A DNA stretch of 64,000 nt from an uncultured Algibacter sp. GTDB lineage: Bacteria > Bacteroidota > Bacteroidia > Flavobacteriales > Flavobacteriaceae. The notes under the pieces were generated by a model. That model searched no databases, was not told the DNA's origin, and worked only from the letters and a program-made list of their open reading frames with translations. Both the position numbers and the translations under genes were made by a program. The DNA is taken from the NCBI GenBank assembly GCA_937958265.1, contig CALGNX010000025.1:1-64000 (forward strand), read 5' to 3'. This document shows, piece after piece, positions 27,738 to 36,295 of this stretch. How positions within the stretch are numbered: position 1 is the stretch's first letter; every line of letters starts with the position of its first letter.

Positions 27738-28488
27738 ATTTTTTCAGGTATACTAATATTTAGTTGGTTTTTTTTCAAATTTAATACTTAGCACCCAAGG
27801 CTTTTTTTTAGGTGCGGTATTGCAATAAATCGGTTGGAAAAATAATAATAAATTGATAAAACATGATAAAATGTTACGCTTTTATTTTCCAAAAAATCAC
27901 TATCAATTTCTTCTAAACTTTAAACAAAAATTATATCTAATAATTACATAATTTATTAACTAAATATCCAGAAGTTTGATAATTTATTTTTATTCCGTGT
28001 GACACCATTCTTTAAAACAAACACAAAACAGCCCTAAACAATAACTCCAATAGCATTAGCGGGTCTTATCTTAATTTAAACAAAAGGTTCTTTAAGCTAA
28101 TAATGTAACCTGCCTACCAGTTCTTTGTTAAAAATAACTGAGCGTAGATAATTTGCATTATAACAACCAAAAATAATCCTAAAAATTATTTGCTATAAAC
28201 ATATTCGATAAAGTGCAAAATGAAAAGCTAAGCAACAAAACATATTAAAATACATTTAACTGTTATAACAATCGTAAACTACGATAAAAGGATTGTGTAC
28301 AGCGCAAATGTGTTAACCTATTACAAACTATAAATAATAAATTTGTTATACTTATGAATAGAAGAAGGCAATCCTTAATTTAAAAAAACACACCAAACAG
28401 TTACTTTTTTTTTATGCTGGTCGAATTAAAACAAAAAAAAATGCCTCGCAAAAGCGAGACATTTTTTGATATAGTCTAAAACATAGTA
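27738..28488. other. Long intergenic region without recognisable gene
   Basis: At 751 bases this is the longest non-coding stretch of the window. It lies between putA and the DAHP synthase gene, both on the minus strand. It contains the putA -7 candidate near 27780 and the DAHP synthase terminator at 28430-28468. Between them I see no frame with coding character, no tRNA and no copy of the repeat family. Confidence 0.5.
28430..28468. terminator. Bidirectional rho-independent terminator after the aromatic operon
   Basis: ATGCCTCGC (28441-28449), loop AAAA, GCGAGACAT (28454-28462): a strong hairpin flanked by an A-run on the left and a T-run on the right, so it has a T tail in either direction. 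It lies just past the stop of the DAHP synthase gene and ends the minus-strand aromatic operon. Confidence 0.85.
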
Positions 28489-29571
28489 CTATCCATTAAT
28501 AACTTTCTCTTGATGATTAATAGACTCTTGGTGTATCGCTTTAAACATTCTTAAAACAAACTCCTCACTTAAACCGTGCTTTTCTCCTTCAATAACCATT
28601 TTTCCTAAAATCTCATTCCATCTCTTATTTTGTAAAACGGCAACATTTTTTGTTTTCTTAAGCGCCCCAATACTATCGGCAGACTTCATTCTTTTACCTA
28701 ATAACTCTAAAATTTGATTATCAACAACATCTATTTGTGCTCTTAATGTGTTTAATGTTTTGTTATAATCTTCTTCATTATTACCTTCTTTTCTAATTTT
28801 CAAATCTTTCATAATCTGAATTAGAGTTGCAGGTGTAACTTGTTGTGCAGCGTCACTCCAAGCATTTTCCGGATCGTAATGTGTCTCTATCATTAAACCA
28901 TCAAAATTCAAATCTAAGGCCTCTTGAGACACTTCCATAATCATATCGCGCTTTCCTGTAATATGAGAAGGATCGTTAATTAATGGGATATCTGGATATT
29001 TATTTTGAAATTCAATAGCCAATTGCCATTCCGGAGTATTACGGTATTTCGTTTTTGCATACGTAGAAAAACCTCTATGTATAGCTCCAATATTTTTAAC
29101 TCCAGATGTATAAATTCTTTCAATACCACCTAACCATAATGCTAAATCTGGATTTACTGGATTTTTAATTAAAACCGGCTTATCTGTACCTTTTAAAGCA
29201 TCTGCAATTTCCTGCATAATAAATGGCGAAACTGTAGATCGTGCACCAATCCAAAGCATATCAATATCATGCTCTAAAGCTAATTTTACATGCGCTGCGT
29301 TTGCAACCTCAGTACAAACCTTCATACCTGTCTCTGCCTTTACCTTCTGCAACCATTTTAAACCTAAAGCACCTACACCTTCAAACATACCAGGACGCGT
29401 TCTTGGTTTCCAAATCCCTGCTCTAAAATAACTAACATCGGTATCCTTCAATTCATGAGCAATTTTTAATACTTGCTCCTCTGTTTCTGCGCTACATGGC
29501 CCTGCAATTACTAAAGGATGATTTAAATTTAAATCATCTAACCAGGTTCTCATTTTTTTTGTGTTTTCCAT
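28489..29571 (-). CDS. Bifunctional DAHP synthase / chorismate mutase
   Basis: It joins the first committed step of the shikimate pathway (DAHP from PEP and erythrose-4-phosphate) to the chorismate-to-prephenate step. The N-terminal DAHP synthase of the KDO8P-synthase-like class spans about 1-255, with HPLVIAGPCSAETEEQV, FRAGIWKPRTRPG, LWIGARSTVSPF and INDPSHITGKRD. A C-terminal AroQ-type chorismate mutase helix bundle covers about 270-355 (LRAQIDVVDNQILELLGKRM, then LQNKRW). Fusion of these two domains is common in Bacteroidota and allows feedback through the mutase part. It is the last gene of the attenuated aromatic operon, 234 bases after tyrA and directly before a strong terminator. Confidence 0.95.
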   Translation of the reverse strand: MENTKKMRTWLDDLNLNHPLVIAGPCSAETEEQVLKIAHELKDTDVSYFRAGIWKPRTRPGMFEGVGALGLKWLQKVKAETGMKVCTEVANAAHVKLALEHDIDMLWIGARSTVSPFIMQEIADALKGTDKPVLIKNPVNPDLALWLGGIERIYTSGVKNIGAIHRGFSTYAKTKYRNTPEWQLAIEFQNKYPDIPLINDPSHITGKRDMIMEVSQEALDLNFDGLMIETHYDPENAWSDAAQQVTPATLIQIMKDLKIRKEGNNEEDYNKTLNTLRAQIDVVDNQILELLGKRMKSADSIGALKKTKNVAVLQNKRWNEILGKMVIEGEKHGLSEEFVLRMFKAIHQESINHQEKVING

Positions 29572-29805
29572 TTTTACTTGATATTTAGCCGCTTAAGCCA
29601 TTACGTTTACTATTTGTTCTTTTTATTTTAACTACTTGCACTACACTTCTATAAGGGACAACACAAGAGTTAGCATGTGCTTTATAAACTCTTACAAAAA
29701 AACCACTTACTTAACCCTTTAAACAAAACATTACTATTGTTTTAAAATCTTATAATTTTATAAAAATTGATGTTTTTATTTTTATATAAGGTTTAAGACT
29801 TAGTT

Positions 29806-30657
29806 TTATATTAATCCTTTCAAAATATCTTTAATATGATTAGTATTCTTCATCTCGTTAAAGATTTCGGTGAAGTTATCACTTTTCATTAAATCTTTAA
29901 AATGGGTTAAATTATTTATATACTCTTCCAACGATTCCACAACATTAGTCTTGTTTTGCTCAAAAATAGGCGACCACATTGCTGGTGAACTTTTTGCCAA
30001 TCGCACGGTAGATGCAAATCCACTACCCGCCATATCAAAAATATCACGTTCATTTCTTTCTTTATCAATAACTGTTTTACCTAACATAAATGAGCTAATG
30101 TGTGACAAATGCGATACATAAGCAATATGCTTATCATGATCTTTAGGGTTCATGTAACGAATACGCATACCAATATCTGTAAATAATTTTAAGGCCTTTT
30201 CTTGTAATTTAAAGGTTGTTTTTTCCACCTCACAAACAATGTTCGTTTTATTATAAAACAAACCCGAAATAGCTGCTGTTGGCCCAGAATGCTCGGTTCC
30301 TGCAATAGGATGCATGGCTAAAAAATTTCTACGCTTTGGGTGGTCTTCAACCACTTTACAAATTGCCTCTTTCGTAGACCCTGCATCTACCACTAAGCCT
30401 GTTTCGGGTACCTTATCCAAAATGATTGGTAATAACTTCACGGTAGCATCAACAGGAATAGAAATAATTACCAAATCGGCATTTTCTAGATCGTCTAGAG
30501 TCGCTTTTTTATCAATTAATTTAAGTTCCAAAGCTTTATTAAGGGTTGCATCCTTCCTACTTATACCATGAATAACCATTTCTGGATTATGCTTTTTAAT
30601 ATCAATAGCAAGACTACCGCCTATTAAACCAACTCCAATACAATATACATTTTTCAT
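29806..30657 (-). CDS. tyrA: Prephenate dehydrogenase
   Basis: Oxidatively decarboxylates prephenate to 4-hydroxyphenylpyruvate for tyrosine synthesis. From the ATG at 30657 the 283-residue protein opens MKNVYCIGVGLIGGSLA, a Rossmann GxGxxG motif at the expected extreme N-terminus; the GTG at 30681 would add eight unsupported residues. AMHPIAGTEHSGP (about 115) is the substrate-binding signature, and HIAYVSHLSHISSFML fits the catalytic-His helix. There is no chorismate mutase domain; that activity is fused to the neighbouring DAHP synthase. It follows the aminotransferase by about 105 bases. Confidence 0.94.
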   Translation of the reverse strand: MKNVYCIGVGLIGGSLAIDIKKHNPEMVIHGISRKDATLNKALELKLIDKKATLDDLENADLVIISIPVDATVKLLPIILDKVPETGLVVDAGSTKEAICKVVEDHPKRRNFLAMHPIAGTEHSGPTAAISGLFYNKTNIVCEVEKTTFKLQEKALKLFTDIGMRIRYMNPKDHDKHIAYVSHLSHISSFMLGKTVIDKERNERDIFDMAGSGFASTVRLAKSSPAMWSPIFEQNKTNVVESLEEYINNLTHFKDLMKSDNFTEIFNEMKNTNHIKDILKGLI

Positions 30658-30762
30658 TACTTTCCTAAACCAGTTAAACACTTAAAGGTATTATACCGGG
30701 ACTTTTATTACTGTTCAAATTTATTTCAAACTACTACTGTGCCCAAAGACATAGCTACAAAC

Positions 30763-31908
30763 TTATTTAATACGAGCTATACATTCCTGTAAAGCTTTGG
30801 TGGTTGCGCATAGCGAAAACCTTATATACCCCTCTCCCTGAGTTCCAAATATAGTACCTGGTGTTATAAAAATATGATGTTGTTTAAGTACCTGATCTAT
30901 AAACGCCTCAGACTCTAAAAGTACAGGTAACTTTGCCCACACAAAAAGTCCTGTTGCCTCTTTATCATATGTGCATTGCAATGCATCGGCTAATTGCCAA
31001 ACTAAATCTCTGCGCTCCTTGTACACATCGTTAAGAGAAGCAAACCATATTTTTGAACATTTTAAGGCTTCGATTGCTCCTTGTTGTATACCATAGAACA
31101 TACCTGAGTCCATGTTACTTTTTACTTTTAAAATGTTATTAATATGCACTTGAGCCCCCATAACCATACCTACACGCCAACCTGCCATATTAAAGGTTTT
31201 GCTTAAAGAGTTTAACTCTAAACAAACGTCTTTTGCGCCATCTATACTTAAAATACTTTTAGGCGAATCGTTTAATATAAAACTATAAGGATTATCGTTT
31301 ACAATTAAAATTTGATGTTTTTTGCCAAACGCAACTAATTTTTCAAGCACACTTTTTATTGGTTTTGCTCCTGTTGGCATGTGGGGGTAATTAACCCACA
31401 TTAACTTTACCTTACTCAAATCTAACTGCTCTAGAGCTTCAAAATCGGGCATCCAATTATTAGCTTCATCCAAATTATAAAGTACACCTTTAGCGCCTAC
31501 TAATTTTGTTACAGATTGGTAGGTTGGGTATCCAGGGTTTGGAATTAAAACGGTATCGCCAGCGTTTAAATAGGCCATAGAAATATGCATAATCCCTTCC
31601 TTGCTTCCCATTAACGGCAAAACTTCTGTGCTAGCACATAAATTTACATCGAAATGTGTTTTGTAAAAACCTGAAATAGCTTCTCTTAACTCTGGAATAC
31701 CTTGGTAACTTTGATATTTATGAGCTTGGGGCTTATCGAAACTTGCCGAAATAGCAGATAAGACCGCTTTAGGTGGTTGCATATCTGGGCTGCCAATACC
31801 TAAATTAATAATAGGGTTTCCATCTGCTATAAGCGCATTTACTTCTCTTAATTTTTTCGAAAAATAGTACTCTTCAACGGTTTGTAATCTATTAGCTGCC
31901 TCAATCAT
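30763..31908 (-). CDS. PLP-dependent aminotransferase of the aromatic operon
   Basis: A 381-residue fold-type I class I/II aminotransferase. The PLP lysine lies in ELNSLSKTFNMAGWRVG (about residue 233), with the Asn/Asp of VNDNPYSFIL and the carboxylate-binding Arg of YIRFSLC. Position between pheA and tyrA suggests it transaminates phenylpyruvate and 4-hydroxyphenylpyruvate (or prephenate) to the amino acids. Its start overlaps the pheA stop by four bases, so the two are coupled. Exact substrate cannot be read from the sequence. Confidence 0.9.
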   Translation of the reverse strand: MIEAANRLQTVEEYYFSKKLREVNALIADGNPIINLGIGSPDMQPPKAVLSAISASFDKPQAHKYQSYQGIPELREAISGFYKTHFDVNLCASTEVLPLMGSKEGIMHISMAYLNAGDTVLIPNPGYPTYQSVTKLVGAKGVLYNLDEANNWMPDFEALEQLDLSKVKLMWVNYPHMPTGAKPIKSVLEKLVAFGKKHQILIVNDNPYSFILNDSPKSILSIDGAKDVCLELNSLSKTFNMAGWRVGMVMGAQVHINNILKVKSNMDSGMFYGIQQGAIEALKCSKIWFASLNDVYKERRDLVWQLADALQCTYDKEATGLFVWAKLPVLLESEAFIDQVLKQHHIFITPGTIFGTQGEGYIRFSLCATTKALQECIARIK

Positions 31909-32726
31909 AACTTTGCATTTTTATATTCGCCTAATACTTTAAACTCTGTAGCCATAATTTCCAATATGGATTTTGCTTTTTTATAATCCTCGACATTATC
32001 AAAAGTAACATCCACAAAAAAAGCGTATTTCCAAAGAGTTTCAATTACTGGTAGCGATTGTATTTTAGTTAAATTCATTTTACAATCACTCAAAACATTT
32101 AAAACAGCTGCTAAACTACCCCGTTTATGGTCCAATTGAAACTTTAATGATGCCTTGTTTATTTGGTTATTATTAGGCCGTTCGGTTTGGAGAATAACAA
32201 ACCGTGTCGAGTTATCTTTCATGGTTTGTATATCGTCTTCGATAATTTCTAACTCAAAAATTTCTGAAGCTATTTTTGGAGCTATAGCAGCAACGCCTTT
32301 TAATTTATTTTTAGCAATGCGCTTGGCTACCTCTGCCGTATCTACATCTTCAATTAATTTAATATCTGGATATTTTTTAAAGAATGCTTTACACTGCAAT
32401 AATGCCATAGGATGAGAGCAAACTTCCTTAATATCTTCTATTGTCTGATTTGGTAACGCCATTAAGTGATGGTGAATATTTAAATAACGTTCACCACAAA
32501 TATGTAAATTATTACTATCAATTAAAGCATAATTAGGAATTATAGAACCCGCTATAGTATTCTCTAAAGCCATTACCGCTTGGTTGGATTGTTTATTTAA
32601 TAAACTTTCAACCAAACCATCAAAAGACATACATTCCTTTAACAATATGTTGTTACCATAATAGTCGCGAGCAACTTTATGGTGGTTTGAGCCTTTGGCT
32701 CCTTGTATCGCTATTGTTTTAATCAA
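31905..32726 (-). CDS. pheA: Prephenate dehydratase
   Basis: Converts prephenate to phenylpyruvate. The 273 residues comprise a periplasmic-binding-like catalytic domain (GAKGSNHHKVARDYYG, ALENTIAGSIIPNY, and the catalytic Thr in KDNSTRFVIL, about 175) and a C-terminal ACT domain (KRGSLAAVLNVLSDCKMNLTK, then IQSLPV in place of the ESRP effector motif of enterobacterial PheA). There is no mutase domain. It is the first structural gene of the operon and sits directly behind the leader peptide and attenuator at 32773-32911. Confidence 0.94.
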   Translation of the reverse strand: MIKTIAIQGAKGSNHHKVARDYYGNNILLKECMSFDGLVESLLNKQSNQAVMALENTIAGSIIPNYALIDSNNLHICGERYLNIHHHLMALPNQTIEDIKEVCSHPMALLQCKAFFKKYPDIKLIEDVDTAEVAKRIAKNKLKGVAAIAPKIASEIFELEIIEDDIQTMKDNSTRFVILQTERPNNNQINKASLKFQLDHKRGSLAAVLNVLSDCKMNLTKIQSLPVIETLWKYAFFVDVTFDNVEDYKKAKSILEIMATEFKVLGEYKNAKL

Positions 32727-32772
32727 AATTTAATATTTCTAAGTACGTATTTAAAAATTTTATGCCTTTTGT

Positions 32773-32805
32773 AAAAATAAAAAAGTCTCGATTTTCATCG
32801 AGACT
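32773..32805 (-). terminator. Attenuator terminator upstream of pheA
   Basis: On the minus strand AGTCTCGAT-GAAA-ATCGAGACT forms a perfect 9-bp hairpin (32805-32784) followed by TTTTTTATTTTT. It lies 29 bases after the leader-peptide stop and 47 bases before the pheA start, so it must be bypassed for pheA expression. Confidence 0.9.
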
Positions 32806-32833
32806 CCTACTTTATTTAATTTATAATTATAAA

Positions 32834-32911
32834 TTATACATATAGCGTCTCGCTCTTCTTGCTAAAAAAGAAATAAAACCAGTTGCTAAAATATGAATAA
32901 CTCTTTGTCAT
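32834..32911 (-). CDS. Aromatic-rich leader peptide of the pheA operon
   Basis: A 25-codon frame, ATG at 32911 to TAA at 32836-32834. Residues 4-17 read SYSYFSNWFYFFFS; overall there are five Phe, four Tyr and one Trp among 25 residues, with the run of Trp, Phe and Tyr codons at 11-16. This composition matches regulatory leader peptides of aromatic amino acid operons and is very unlikely for a random frame placed directly before a terminator. A near-consensus -7 box (TACTTTTA, 32935-32928) lies 16 bases upstream, which would give a very short 5' leader. No Shine-Dalgarno sequence is evident, as is common in Bacteroidota. Confidence 0.85.
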   Translation of the reverse strand: MTKSYSYFSNWFYFFFSKKSETLYV

Positions 32912-33038
32912 TGTGATTATTGAATTGTAAAAGTAATTATTATTTCAAGAAATAGAAATAGAAACATCTATTATTTTTATTTTTATTAAAAATTTTAAAG
33001 AATTTCTAGTAAACATCGCATTACGTTAGATAATCATT

Positions 33039-33046
33039 TATTTTTG
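33039..33046 (+). promoter_or_regulatory. Candidate -7 box for gldA
   Basis: TATTTTTG matches TAnnTTTG, 16 bases before the gldA ATG at 33063. No -33 TTG at normal spacing was found. Confidence 0.4.
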
Positions 33047-33062
33047 AAGAAATTAATTGAAT

Positions 33063-33962
33063 ATGTCTATTGAAGTAGAAGGGCTCTCCAAAATATATGG
33101 TAATCAAAAAGCTTTAAACAAGGTAACATTTAAAGTAAGTAAACCTGAAATAGTTGGTTTTTTAGGCCCTAATGGTGCCGGAAAATCTACTATGATGAAG
33201 ATTTTAACCACCTACTTAACAGCCAATTCTGGAACCGCCAAAGTAAACGGTTTTAATGTTAGTACCAACCCTAAAGCAGTACAACAAAGTGTTGGCTACC
33301 TCCCTGAGCATAACCCCTTGTATTTAGACTTGTACATCAAGGAATATTTAGCATTTAACGCGAATATTTACGGCGTTAGTAAAAATCGTATAAACGAGGT
33401 GGTTGCACTAACCGGTCTTACAACAGAGGCACATAAAAAAATAGGACAACTCTCTAAAGGTTTTAGGCAGCGAGTAGGCTTAGCTAATGCTTTGTTGCAC
33501 GACCCGGAGGTCTTGATTTTAGACGAACCCACTACAGGCCTAGACCCTAACCAATTAATTGACATAAGAAACCTTATAAAATCTATTGGAAAAACTAAAA
33601 CTGTGTTTTTATCTACCCATATTATGCAGGAGGTTGAAGCTATGTGCGAACGCGTTATTATAATTAATAAAGGTGAAATAGTTGCTGATAAAACATTAAA
33701 AGATTTAAATAACGATAAAGAACAGGTTGTTATCGTGGCATTTGATTATCGTGTGGAAGATGCTTATTTATTAAAACTCCCTAAGGCACAAAAAGTAGTT
33801 AATACTCACAATTTTACTTACGAGATTACATTTAAAACCACTGAAGATATGCGTGCTTCCGTTTTTGATTTCGCTCATGATAATCAATTAAAAATTCTTC
33901 AATTAAATCAGAAAAACGCAAGTTTAGAAAGTTTATTTCAAGAATTAACATCTAACGAATAG
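33063..33962 (+). CDS. gldA: Gliding-motility ABC transporter ATP-binding protein GldA
   Basis: A 299-residue ABC ATPase. Walker A is GFLGPNGAGKSTMMK (about 32-46), the signature is QLSKGFRQRVGLANAL, Walker B is VLILDEPTTGLDPNQL, and the switch His is in STHIMQEVE. Sequence and length fit GldA, the ATPase that works with the membrane proteins GldF and GldG in flavobacteria; gldF/gldG are not in the window. The ATG at 33063 is preferred over the TTG at 33057. It is divergent from the pheA leader and followed by repeat copy C. Confidence 0.9.
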   Translation: MSIEVEGLSKIYGNQKALNKVTFKVSKPEIVGFLGPNGAGKSTMMKILTTYLTANSGTAKVNGFNVSTNPKAVQQSVGYLPEHNPLYLDLYIKEYLAFNANIYGVSKNRINEVVALTGLTTEAHKKIGQLSKGFRQRVGLANALLHDPEVLILDEPTTGLDPNQLIDIRNLIKSIGKTKTVFLSTHIMQEVEAMCERVIIINKGEIVADKTLKDLNNDKEQVVIVAFDYRVEDAYLLKLPKAQKVVNTHNFTYEITFKTTEDMRASVFDFAHDNQLKILQLNQKNASLESLFQELTSNE

Positions 33963-34001
33963 CTTTTTAATTAGCGTAAAACCAAATTCCCCAACGGATT
34001 A

Positions 34002-34094
34002 CGCGTTAGGGATTGCAGTGTAAAGCCCACAGCCCGACCTTAGGAGGTGCGCGGACTTGTAACGTAAAGCCCGACCCTTGTGGTAACGCCCAAA
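34002..34094 (-). repeat. Interspersed repeat family, copy C
   Basis: Read on the minus strand: TTTGGGCGTTACCACAAGGG, TCGGGCTTTACGTTAC, AAGTCCGCGCACCTCC, GTCGGGCTGTGGGCTTT, then CAATCCCTAACGCG. The outer GCGTTA and TAACGC are complementary. It lies between gldA and pta, antisense to both genes. Confidence 0.88.
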
Positions 34095-34148
34095 ATTGAT
34101 TTAATAATACCTAATTAAAATTGTGCGTTATTAAAAAAGCAGAGGTAT

Positions 34149-34181
34149 TTTGTTTAAAAAATTACGCAATAACTATCTTTG
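34149..34181 (+). promoter_or_regulatory. Promoter of pta-ackA
   Basis: TTTG (34149-34152) and TATCTTTG (34174-34181) are 21 bases apart, an excellent match to the Bacteroidota -33/-7 pair, 20 bases before the pta start. Confidence 0.65.
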
Positions 34182-34201
34182 AAATTCAATATATTTAAAA
34201 T

Positions 34202-36292
34202 ATGAGTAAAGGAATTTATGTGGCTACCATAGAGCCTAATAGCGGAAAATCTATTGTAGTACTTGGTTTAATGCGTATGCTTTTGGGTAAAACTGCAAAA
34301 GTTGGGTATTTTAGACCTATTATTGAGGATACCAAAAACGGCGAAACAGACAACCATATTAACACGGTATTGTCGTATTTTGAAATTGATATTAATTATA
34401 AAAACACCTTTGCTTATACAAGAAACCAAGTTTTAGATTTATACAATCAAGGAAAATCTGGCGATGTTATTGATGAAATTATAAGGAAATACAAATACCT
34501 TGAGGAACGCTTCGATTTTATTTTAGTAGAAGGCACAGATTTTTCGCATGAAAATTCGAGCTTAGAACTAGACATTAATCTTTTAATTGCCAAAAACTTA
34601 GGCTTACCTGCTATTATTGTAACACAGGGCGACGGAAAATCTTTAACAGAAATAGCTGATAATGTACAATTAGCGCACGATGCTTTTAAGGAGGAAGTTG
34701 ATGTACTTTCTATAATGACCAACAAAATTAACCCGGAGCATGTTACAACTCTTAAAGACCTTTTAAAAACCCGTATTAATAGCGGTACAAATATTACGGT
34801 AATTCCTAAAATTAAGAGTTTAGCAAGCCCTACAATTAAAGAAATTACTAAAAATTTAAATGGTACCGTACTTTTTGGAAAGGATATGATTAACAATCAA
34901 TCTGAAAATTTTAGTGTAGGCGCCATGCAATTACGCAACTATTTAACCCATTTAAAAGAAAATGCCTTAGTAATTACTCCTGGTGATAGAGCTGATATAA
35001 TTTTAGGAGCACTACAGGCTAATATTTCTAAAAATTACCCCAAAATATCTGGTATTATTTTAACTGGTGGATTAATACCCGAAGATTCTATTTTAAAATT
35101 AATTGAAGGCCTTTCTAGCGTTGTACCTATTATTAGCGTTAAAGGCGGTACTTTTTTTGTTACCAATACTATTGGTAAAATAAAATCTAAAATATATGCC
35201 GAGAATGTTGAAAAAATTGAAACATCTATTGCTACTTTTGAAGCACACGTAGCTACAGAGAAACTATCTGAAGATTTAGTAACTTTTAAATCTGATATTT
35301 TTACACCTAGAATGTTTCAATATAATTTATTGCAGCGCGCTTTAAAAGACAAAAAACATATTGTACTACCAGAGGGATACGATGAGCGTATTTTACGTGC
35401 GGCCGCAAGATTAATTGATGCGCGTGTTGTTAATTTAACCTTAATAGGGGAAAAAGAAAAAATACAAGAGCGTTTAATACAACACGACATCCCCTTAGAT
35501 ATTACAACTATTAATATTATTAACCCATTAGAATCGCCTTATTTTGAAGACTATGTAAACACCTTTTATGAGCTTAGAAAACATAAAAACGTAAATTTAG
35601 ATATGGCTAAAGACGCCATGTCTGATGTTTCCTATTTTGCCACCATGATGATTTATAAAGGGCATGCCGATGGCATGGTGTCTGGAGCTATACACACCAC
35701 TGCACATACGCTACGACCAGCGTTACAGTTTATAAAAACAAAGCCCGGTGTAAACATTGTATCGTCTGTATTTTTTATGTGCTTGGAAGATCGTGTTTCT
35801 ATTTTTGGAGATTGCGCAATAAACCCAAACCCTAACGCCAACCAATTAGCTGAAATCGCTATCTCTTCTGCTAGAACAGCACAAGATTTTGGTATTGAGC
35901 CTAAAGTAGCTATGCTTTCTTACTCATCGGGCGCATCTGGACAAGGAGAAGATGTTGAGCGCGTTAGAAAAGCAACTGAAATTGCTAAAACAAACGCACC
36001 AGATTTAAAAATTGAAGGCCCCATACAATATGATGCCGCAGTTGATATGCGCATTGGCAAAAGTAAATTACCAGACTCTGAGGTTGCAGGACAAGCAAGT
36101 GTTTTAATTTTTCCAGACCTGAATACAGGTAATAACACCTATAAAGCAGTGCAACGTGAAACTGGGGCTTTAGCTATTGGCCCTATGCTACAAGGGCTTA
36201 ATAAACCTGTTAACGATTTAAGTAGAGGCTGTACCGCCGATGATATTTATAGTACCGTAATTATAACCGCTATACAAGCGCAAGACCTTTAA
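34202..36292 (+). CDS. pta: Phosphate acetyltransferase (long form)
   Basis: Interconverts acetyl-CoA and acetyl phosphate. The 696-residue long form has an N-terminal P-loop/DRTGG regulatory half (ATIEPNSGKSIVVLGLMRML at the start, LVITPGDRADIILGALQA about 255) and a C-terminal catalytic PTA_PTB half (HIVLPEGYDERILRAAARL about 387, HADGMVSGAIHTTAHTLRPAL about 488, SYSSGASGQGEDVERV about 576). Its stop is three bases from the ackA start, so the pair forms one operon. Confidence 0.97.
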   Translation: MSKGIYVATIEPNSGKSIVVLGLMRMLLGKTAKVGYFRPIIEDTKNGETDNHINTVLSYFEIDINYKNTFAYTRNQVLDLYNQGKSGDVIDEIIRKYKYLEERFDFILVEGTDFSHENSSLELDINLLIAKNLGLPAIIVTQGDGKSLTEIADNVQLAHDAFKEEVDVLSIMTNKINPEHVTTLKDLLKTRINSGTNITVIPKIKSLASPTIKEITKNLNGTVLFGKDMINNQSENFSVGAMQLRNYLTHLKENALVITPGDRADIILGALQANISKNYPKISGIILTGGLIPEDSILKLIEGLSSVVPIISVKGGTFFVTNTIGKIKSKIYAENVEKIETSIATFEAHVATEKLSEDLVTFKSDIFTPRMFQYNLLQRALKDKKHIVLPEGYDERILRAAARLIDARVVNLTLIGEKEKIQERLIQHDIPLDITTINIINPLESPYFEDYVNTFYELRKHKNVNLDMAKDAMSDVSYFATMMIYKGHADGMVSGAIHTTAHTLRPALQFIKTKPGVNIVSSVFFMCLEDRVSIFGDCAINPNPNANQLAEIAISSARTAQDFGIEPKVAMLSYSSGASGQGEDVERVRKATEIAKTNAPDLKIEGPIQYDAAVDMRIGKSKLPDSEVAGQASVLIFPDLNTGNNTYKAVQRETGALAIGPMLQGLNKPVNDLSRGCTADDIYSTVIITAIQAQDL

Positions 36293-36295
36293 TAT

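Larger units (their letters stand above)
32773..32911 (-). promoter_or_regulatory. Ribosome-mediated attenuator of the aromatic amino acid operon
   Basis: Three parts lie in order on the minus strand: the aromatic-rich leader peptide (32911-32834), a 20-bp perfect AT palindrome at 32817-32836 that overlaps the leader stop codon, and the terminator at 32805-32784. CGAGAC at 32852-32847, inside the last leader codons, is complementary to GTCTCG at 32804-32799, the 5' arm of the terminator, with a CTA/TAG extension. The antiterminator and terminator therefore exclude each other. A ribosome stalled on Phe/Tyr codons leaves CGAGAC free; one that reaches the stop covers it. The mechanism is inferred by analogy with trp/phe leaders. 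Confidence 0.85.
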
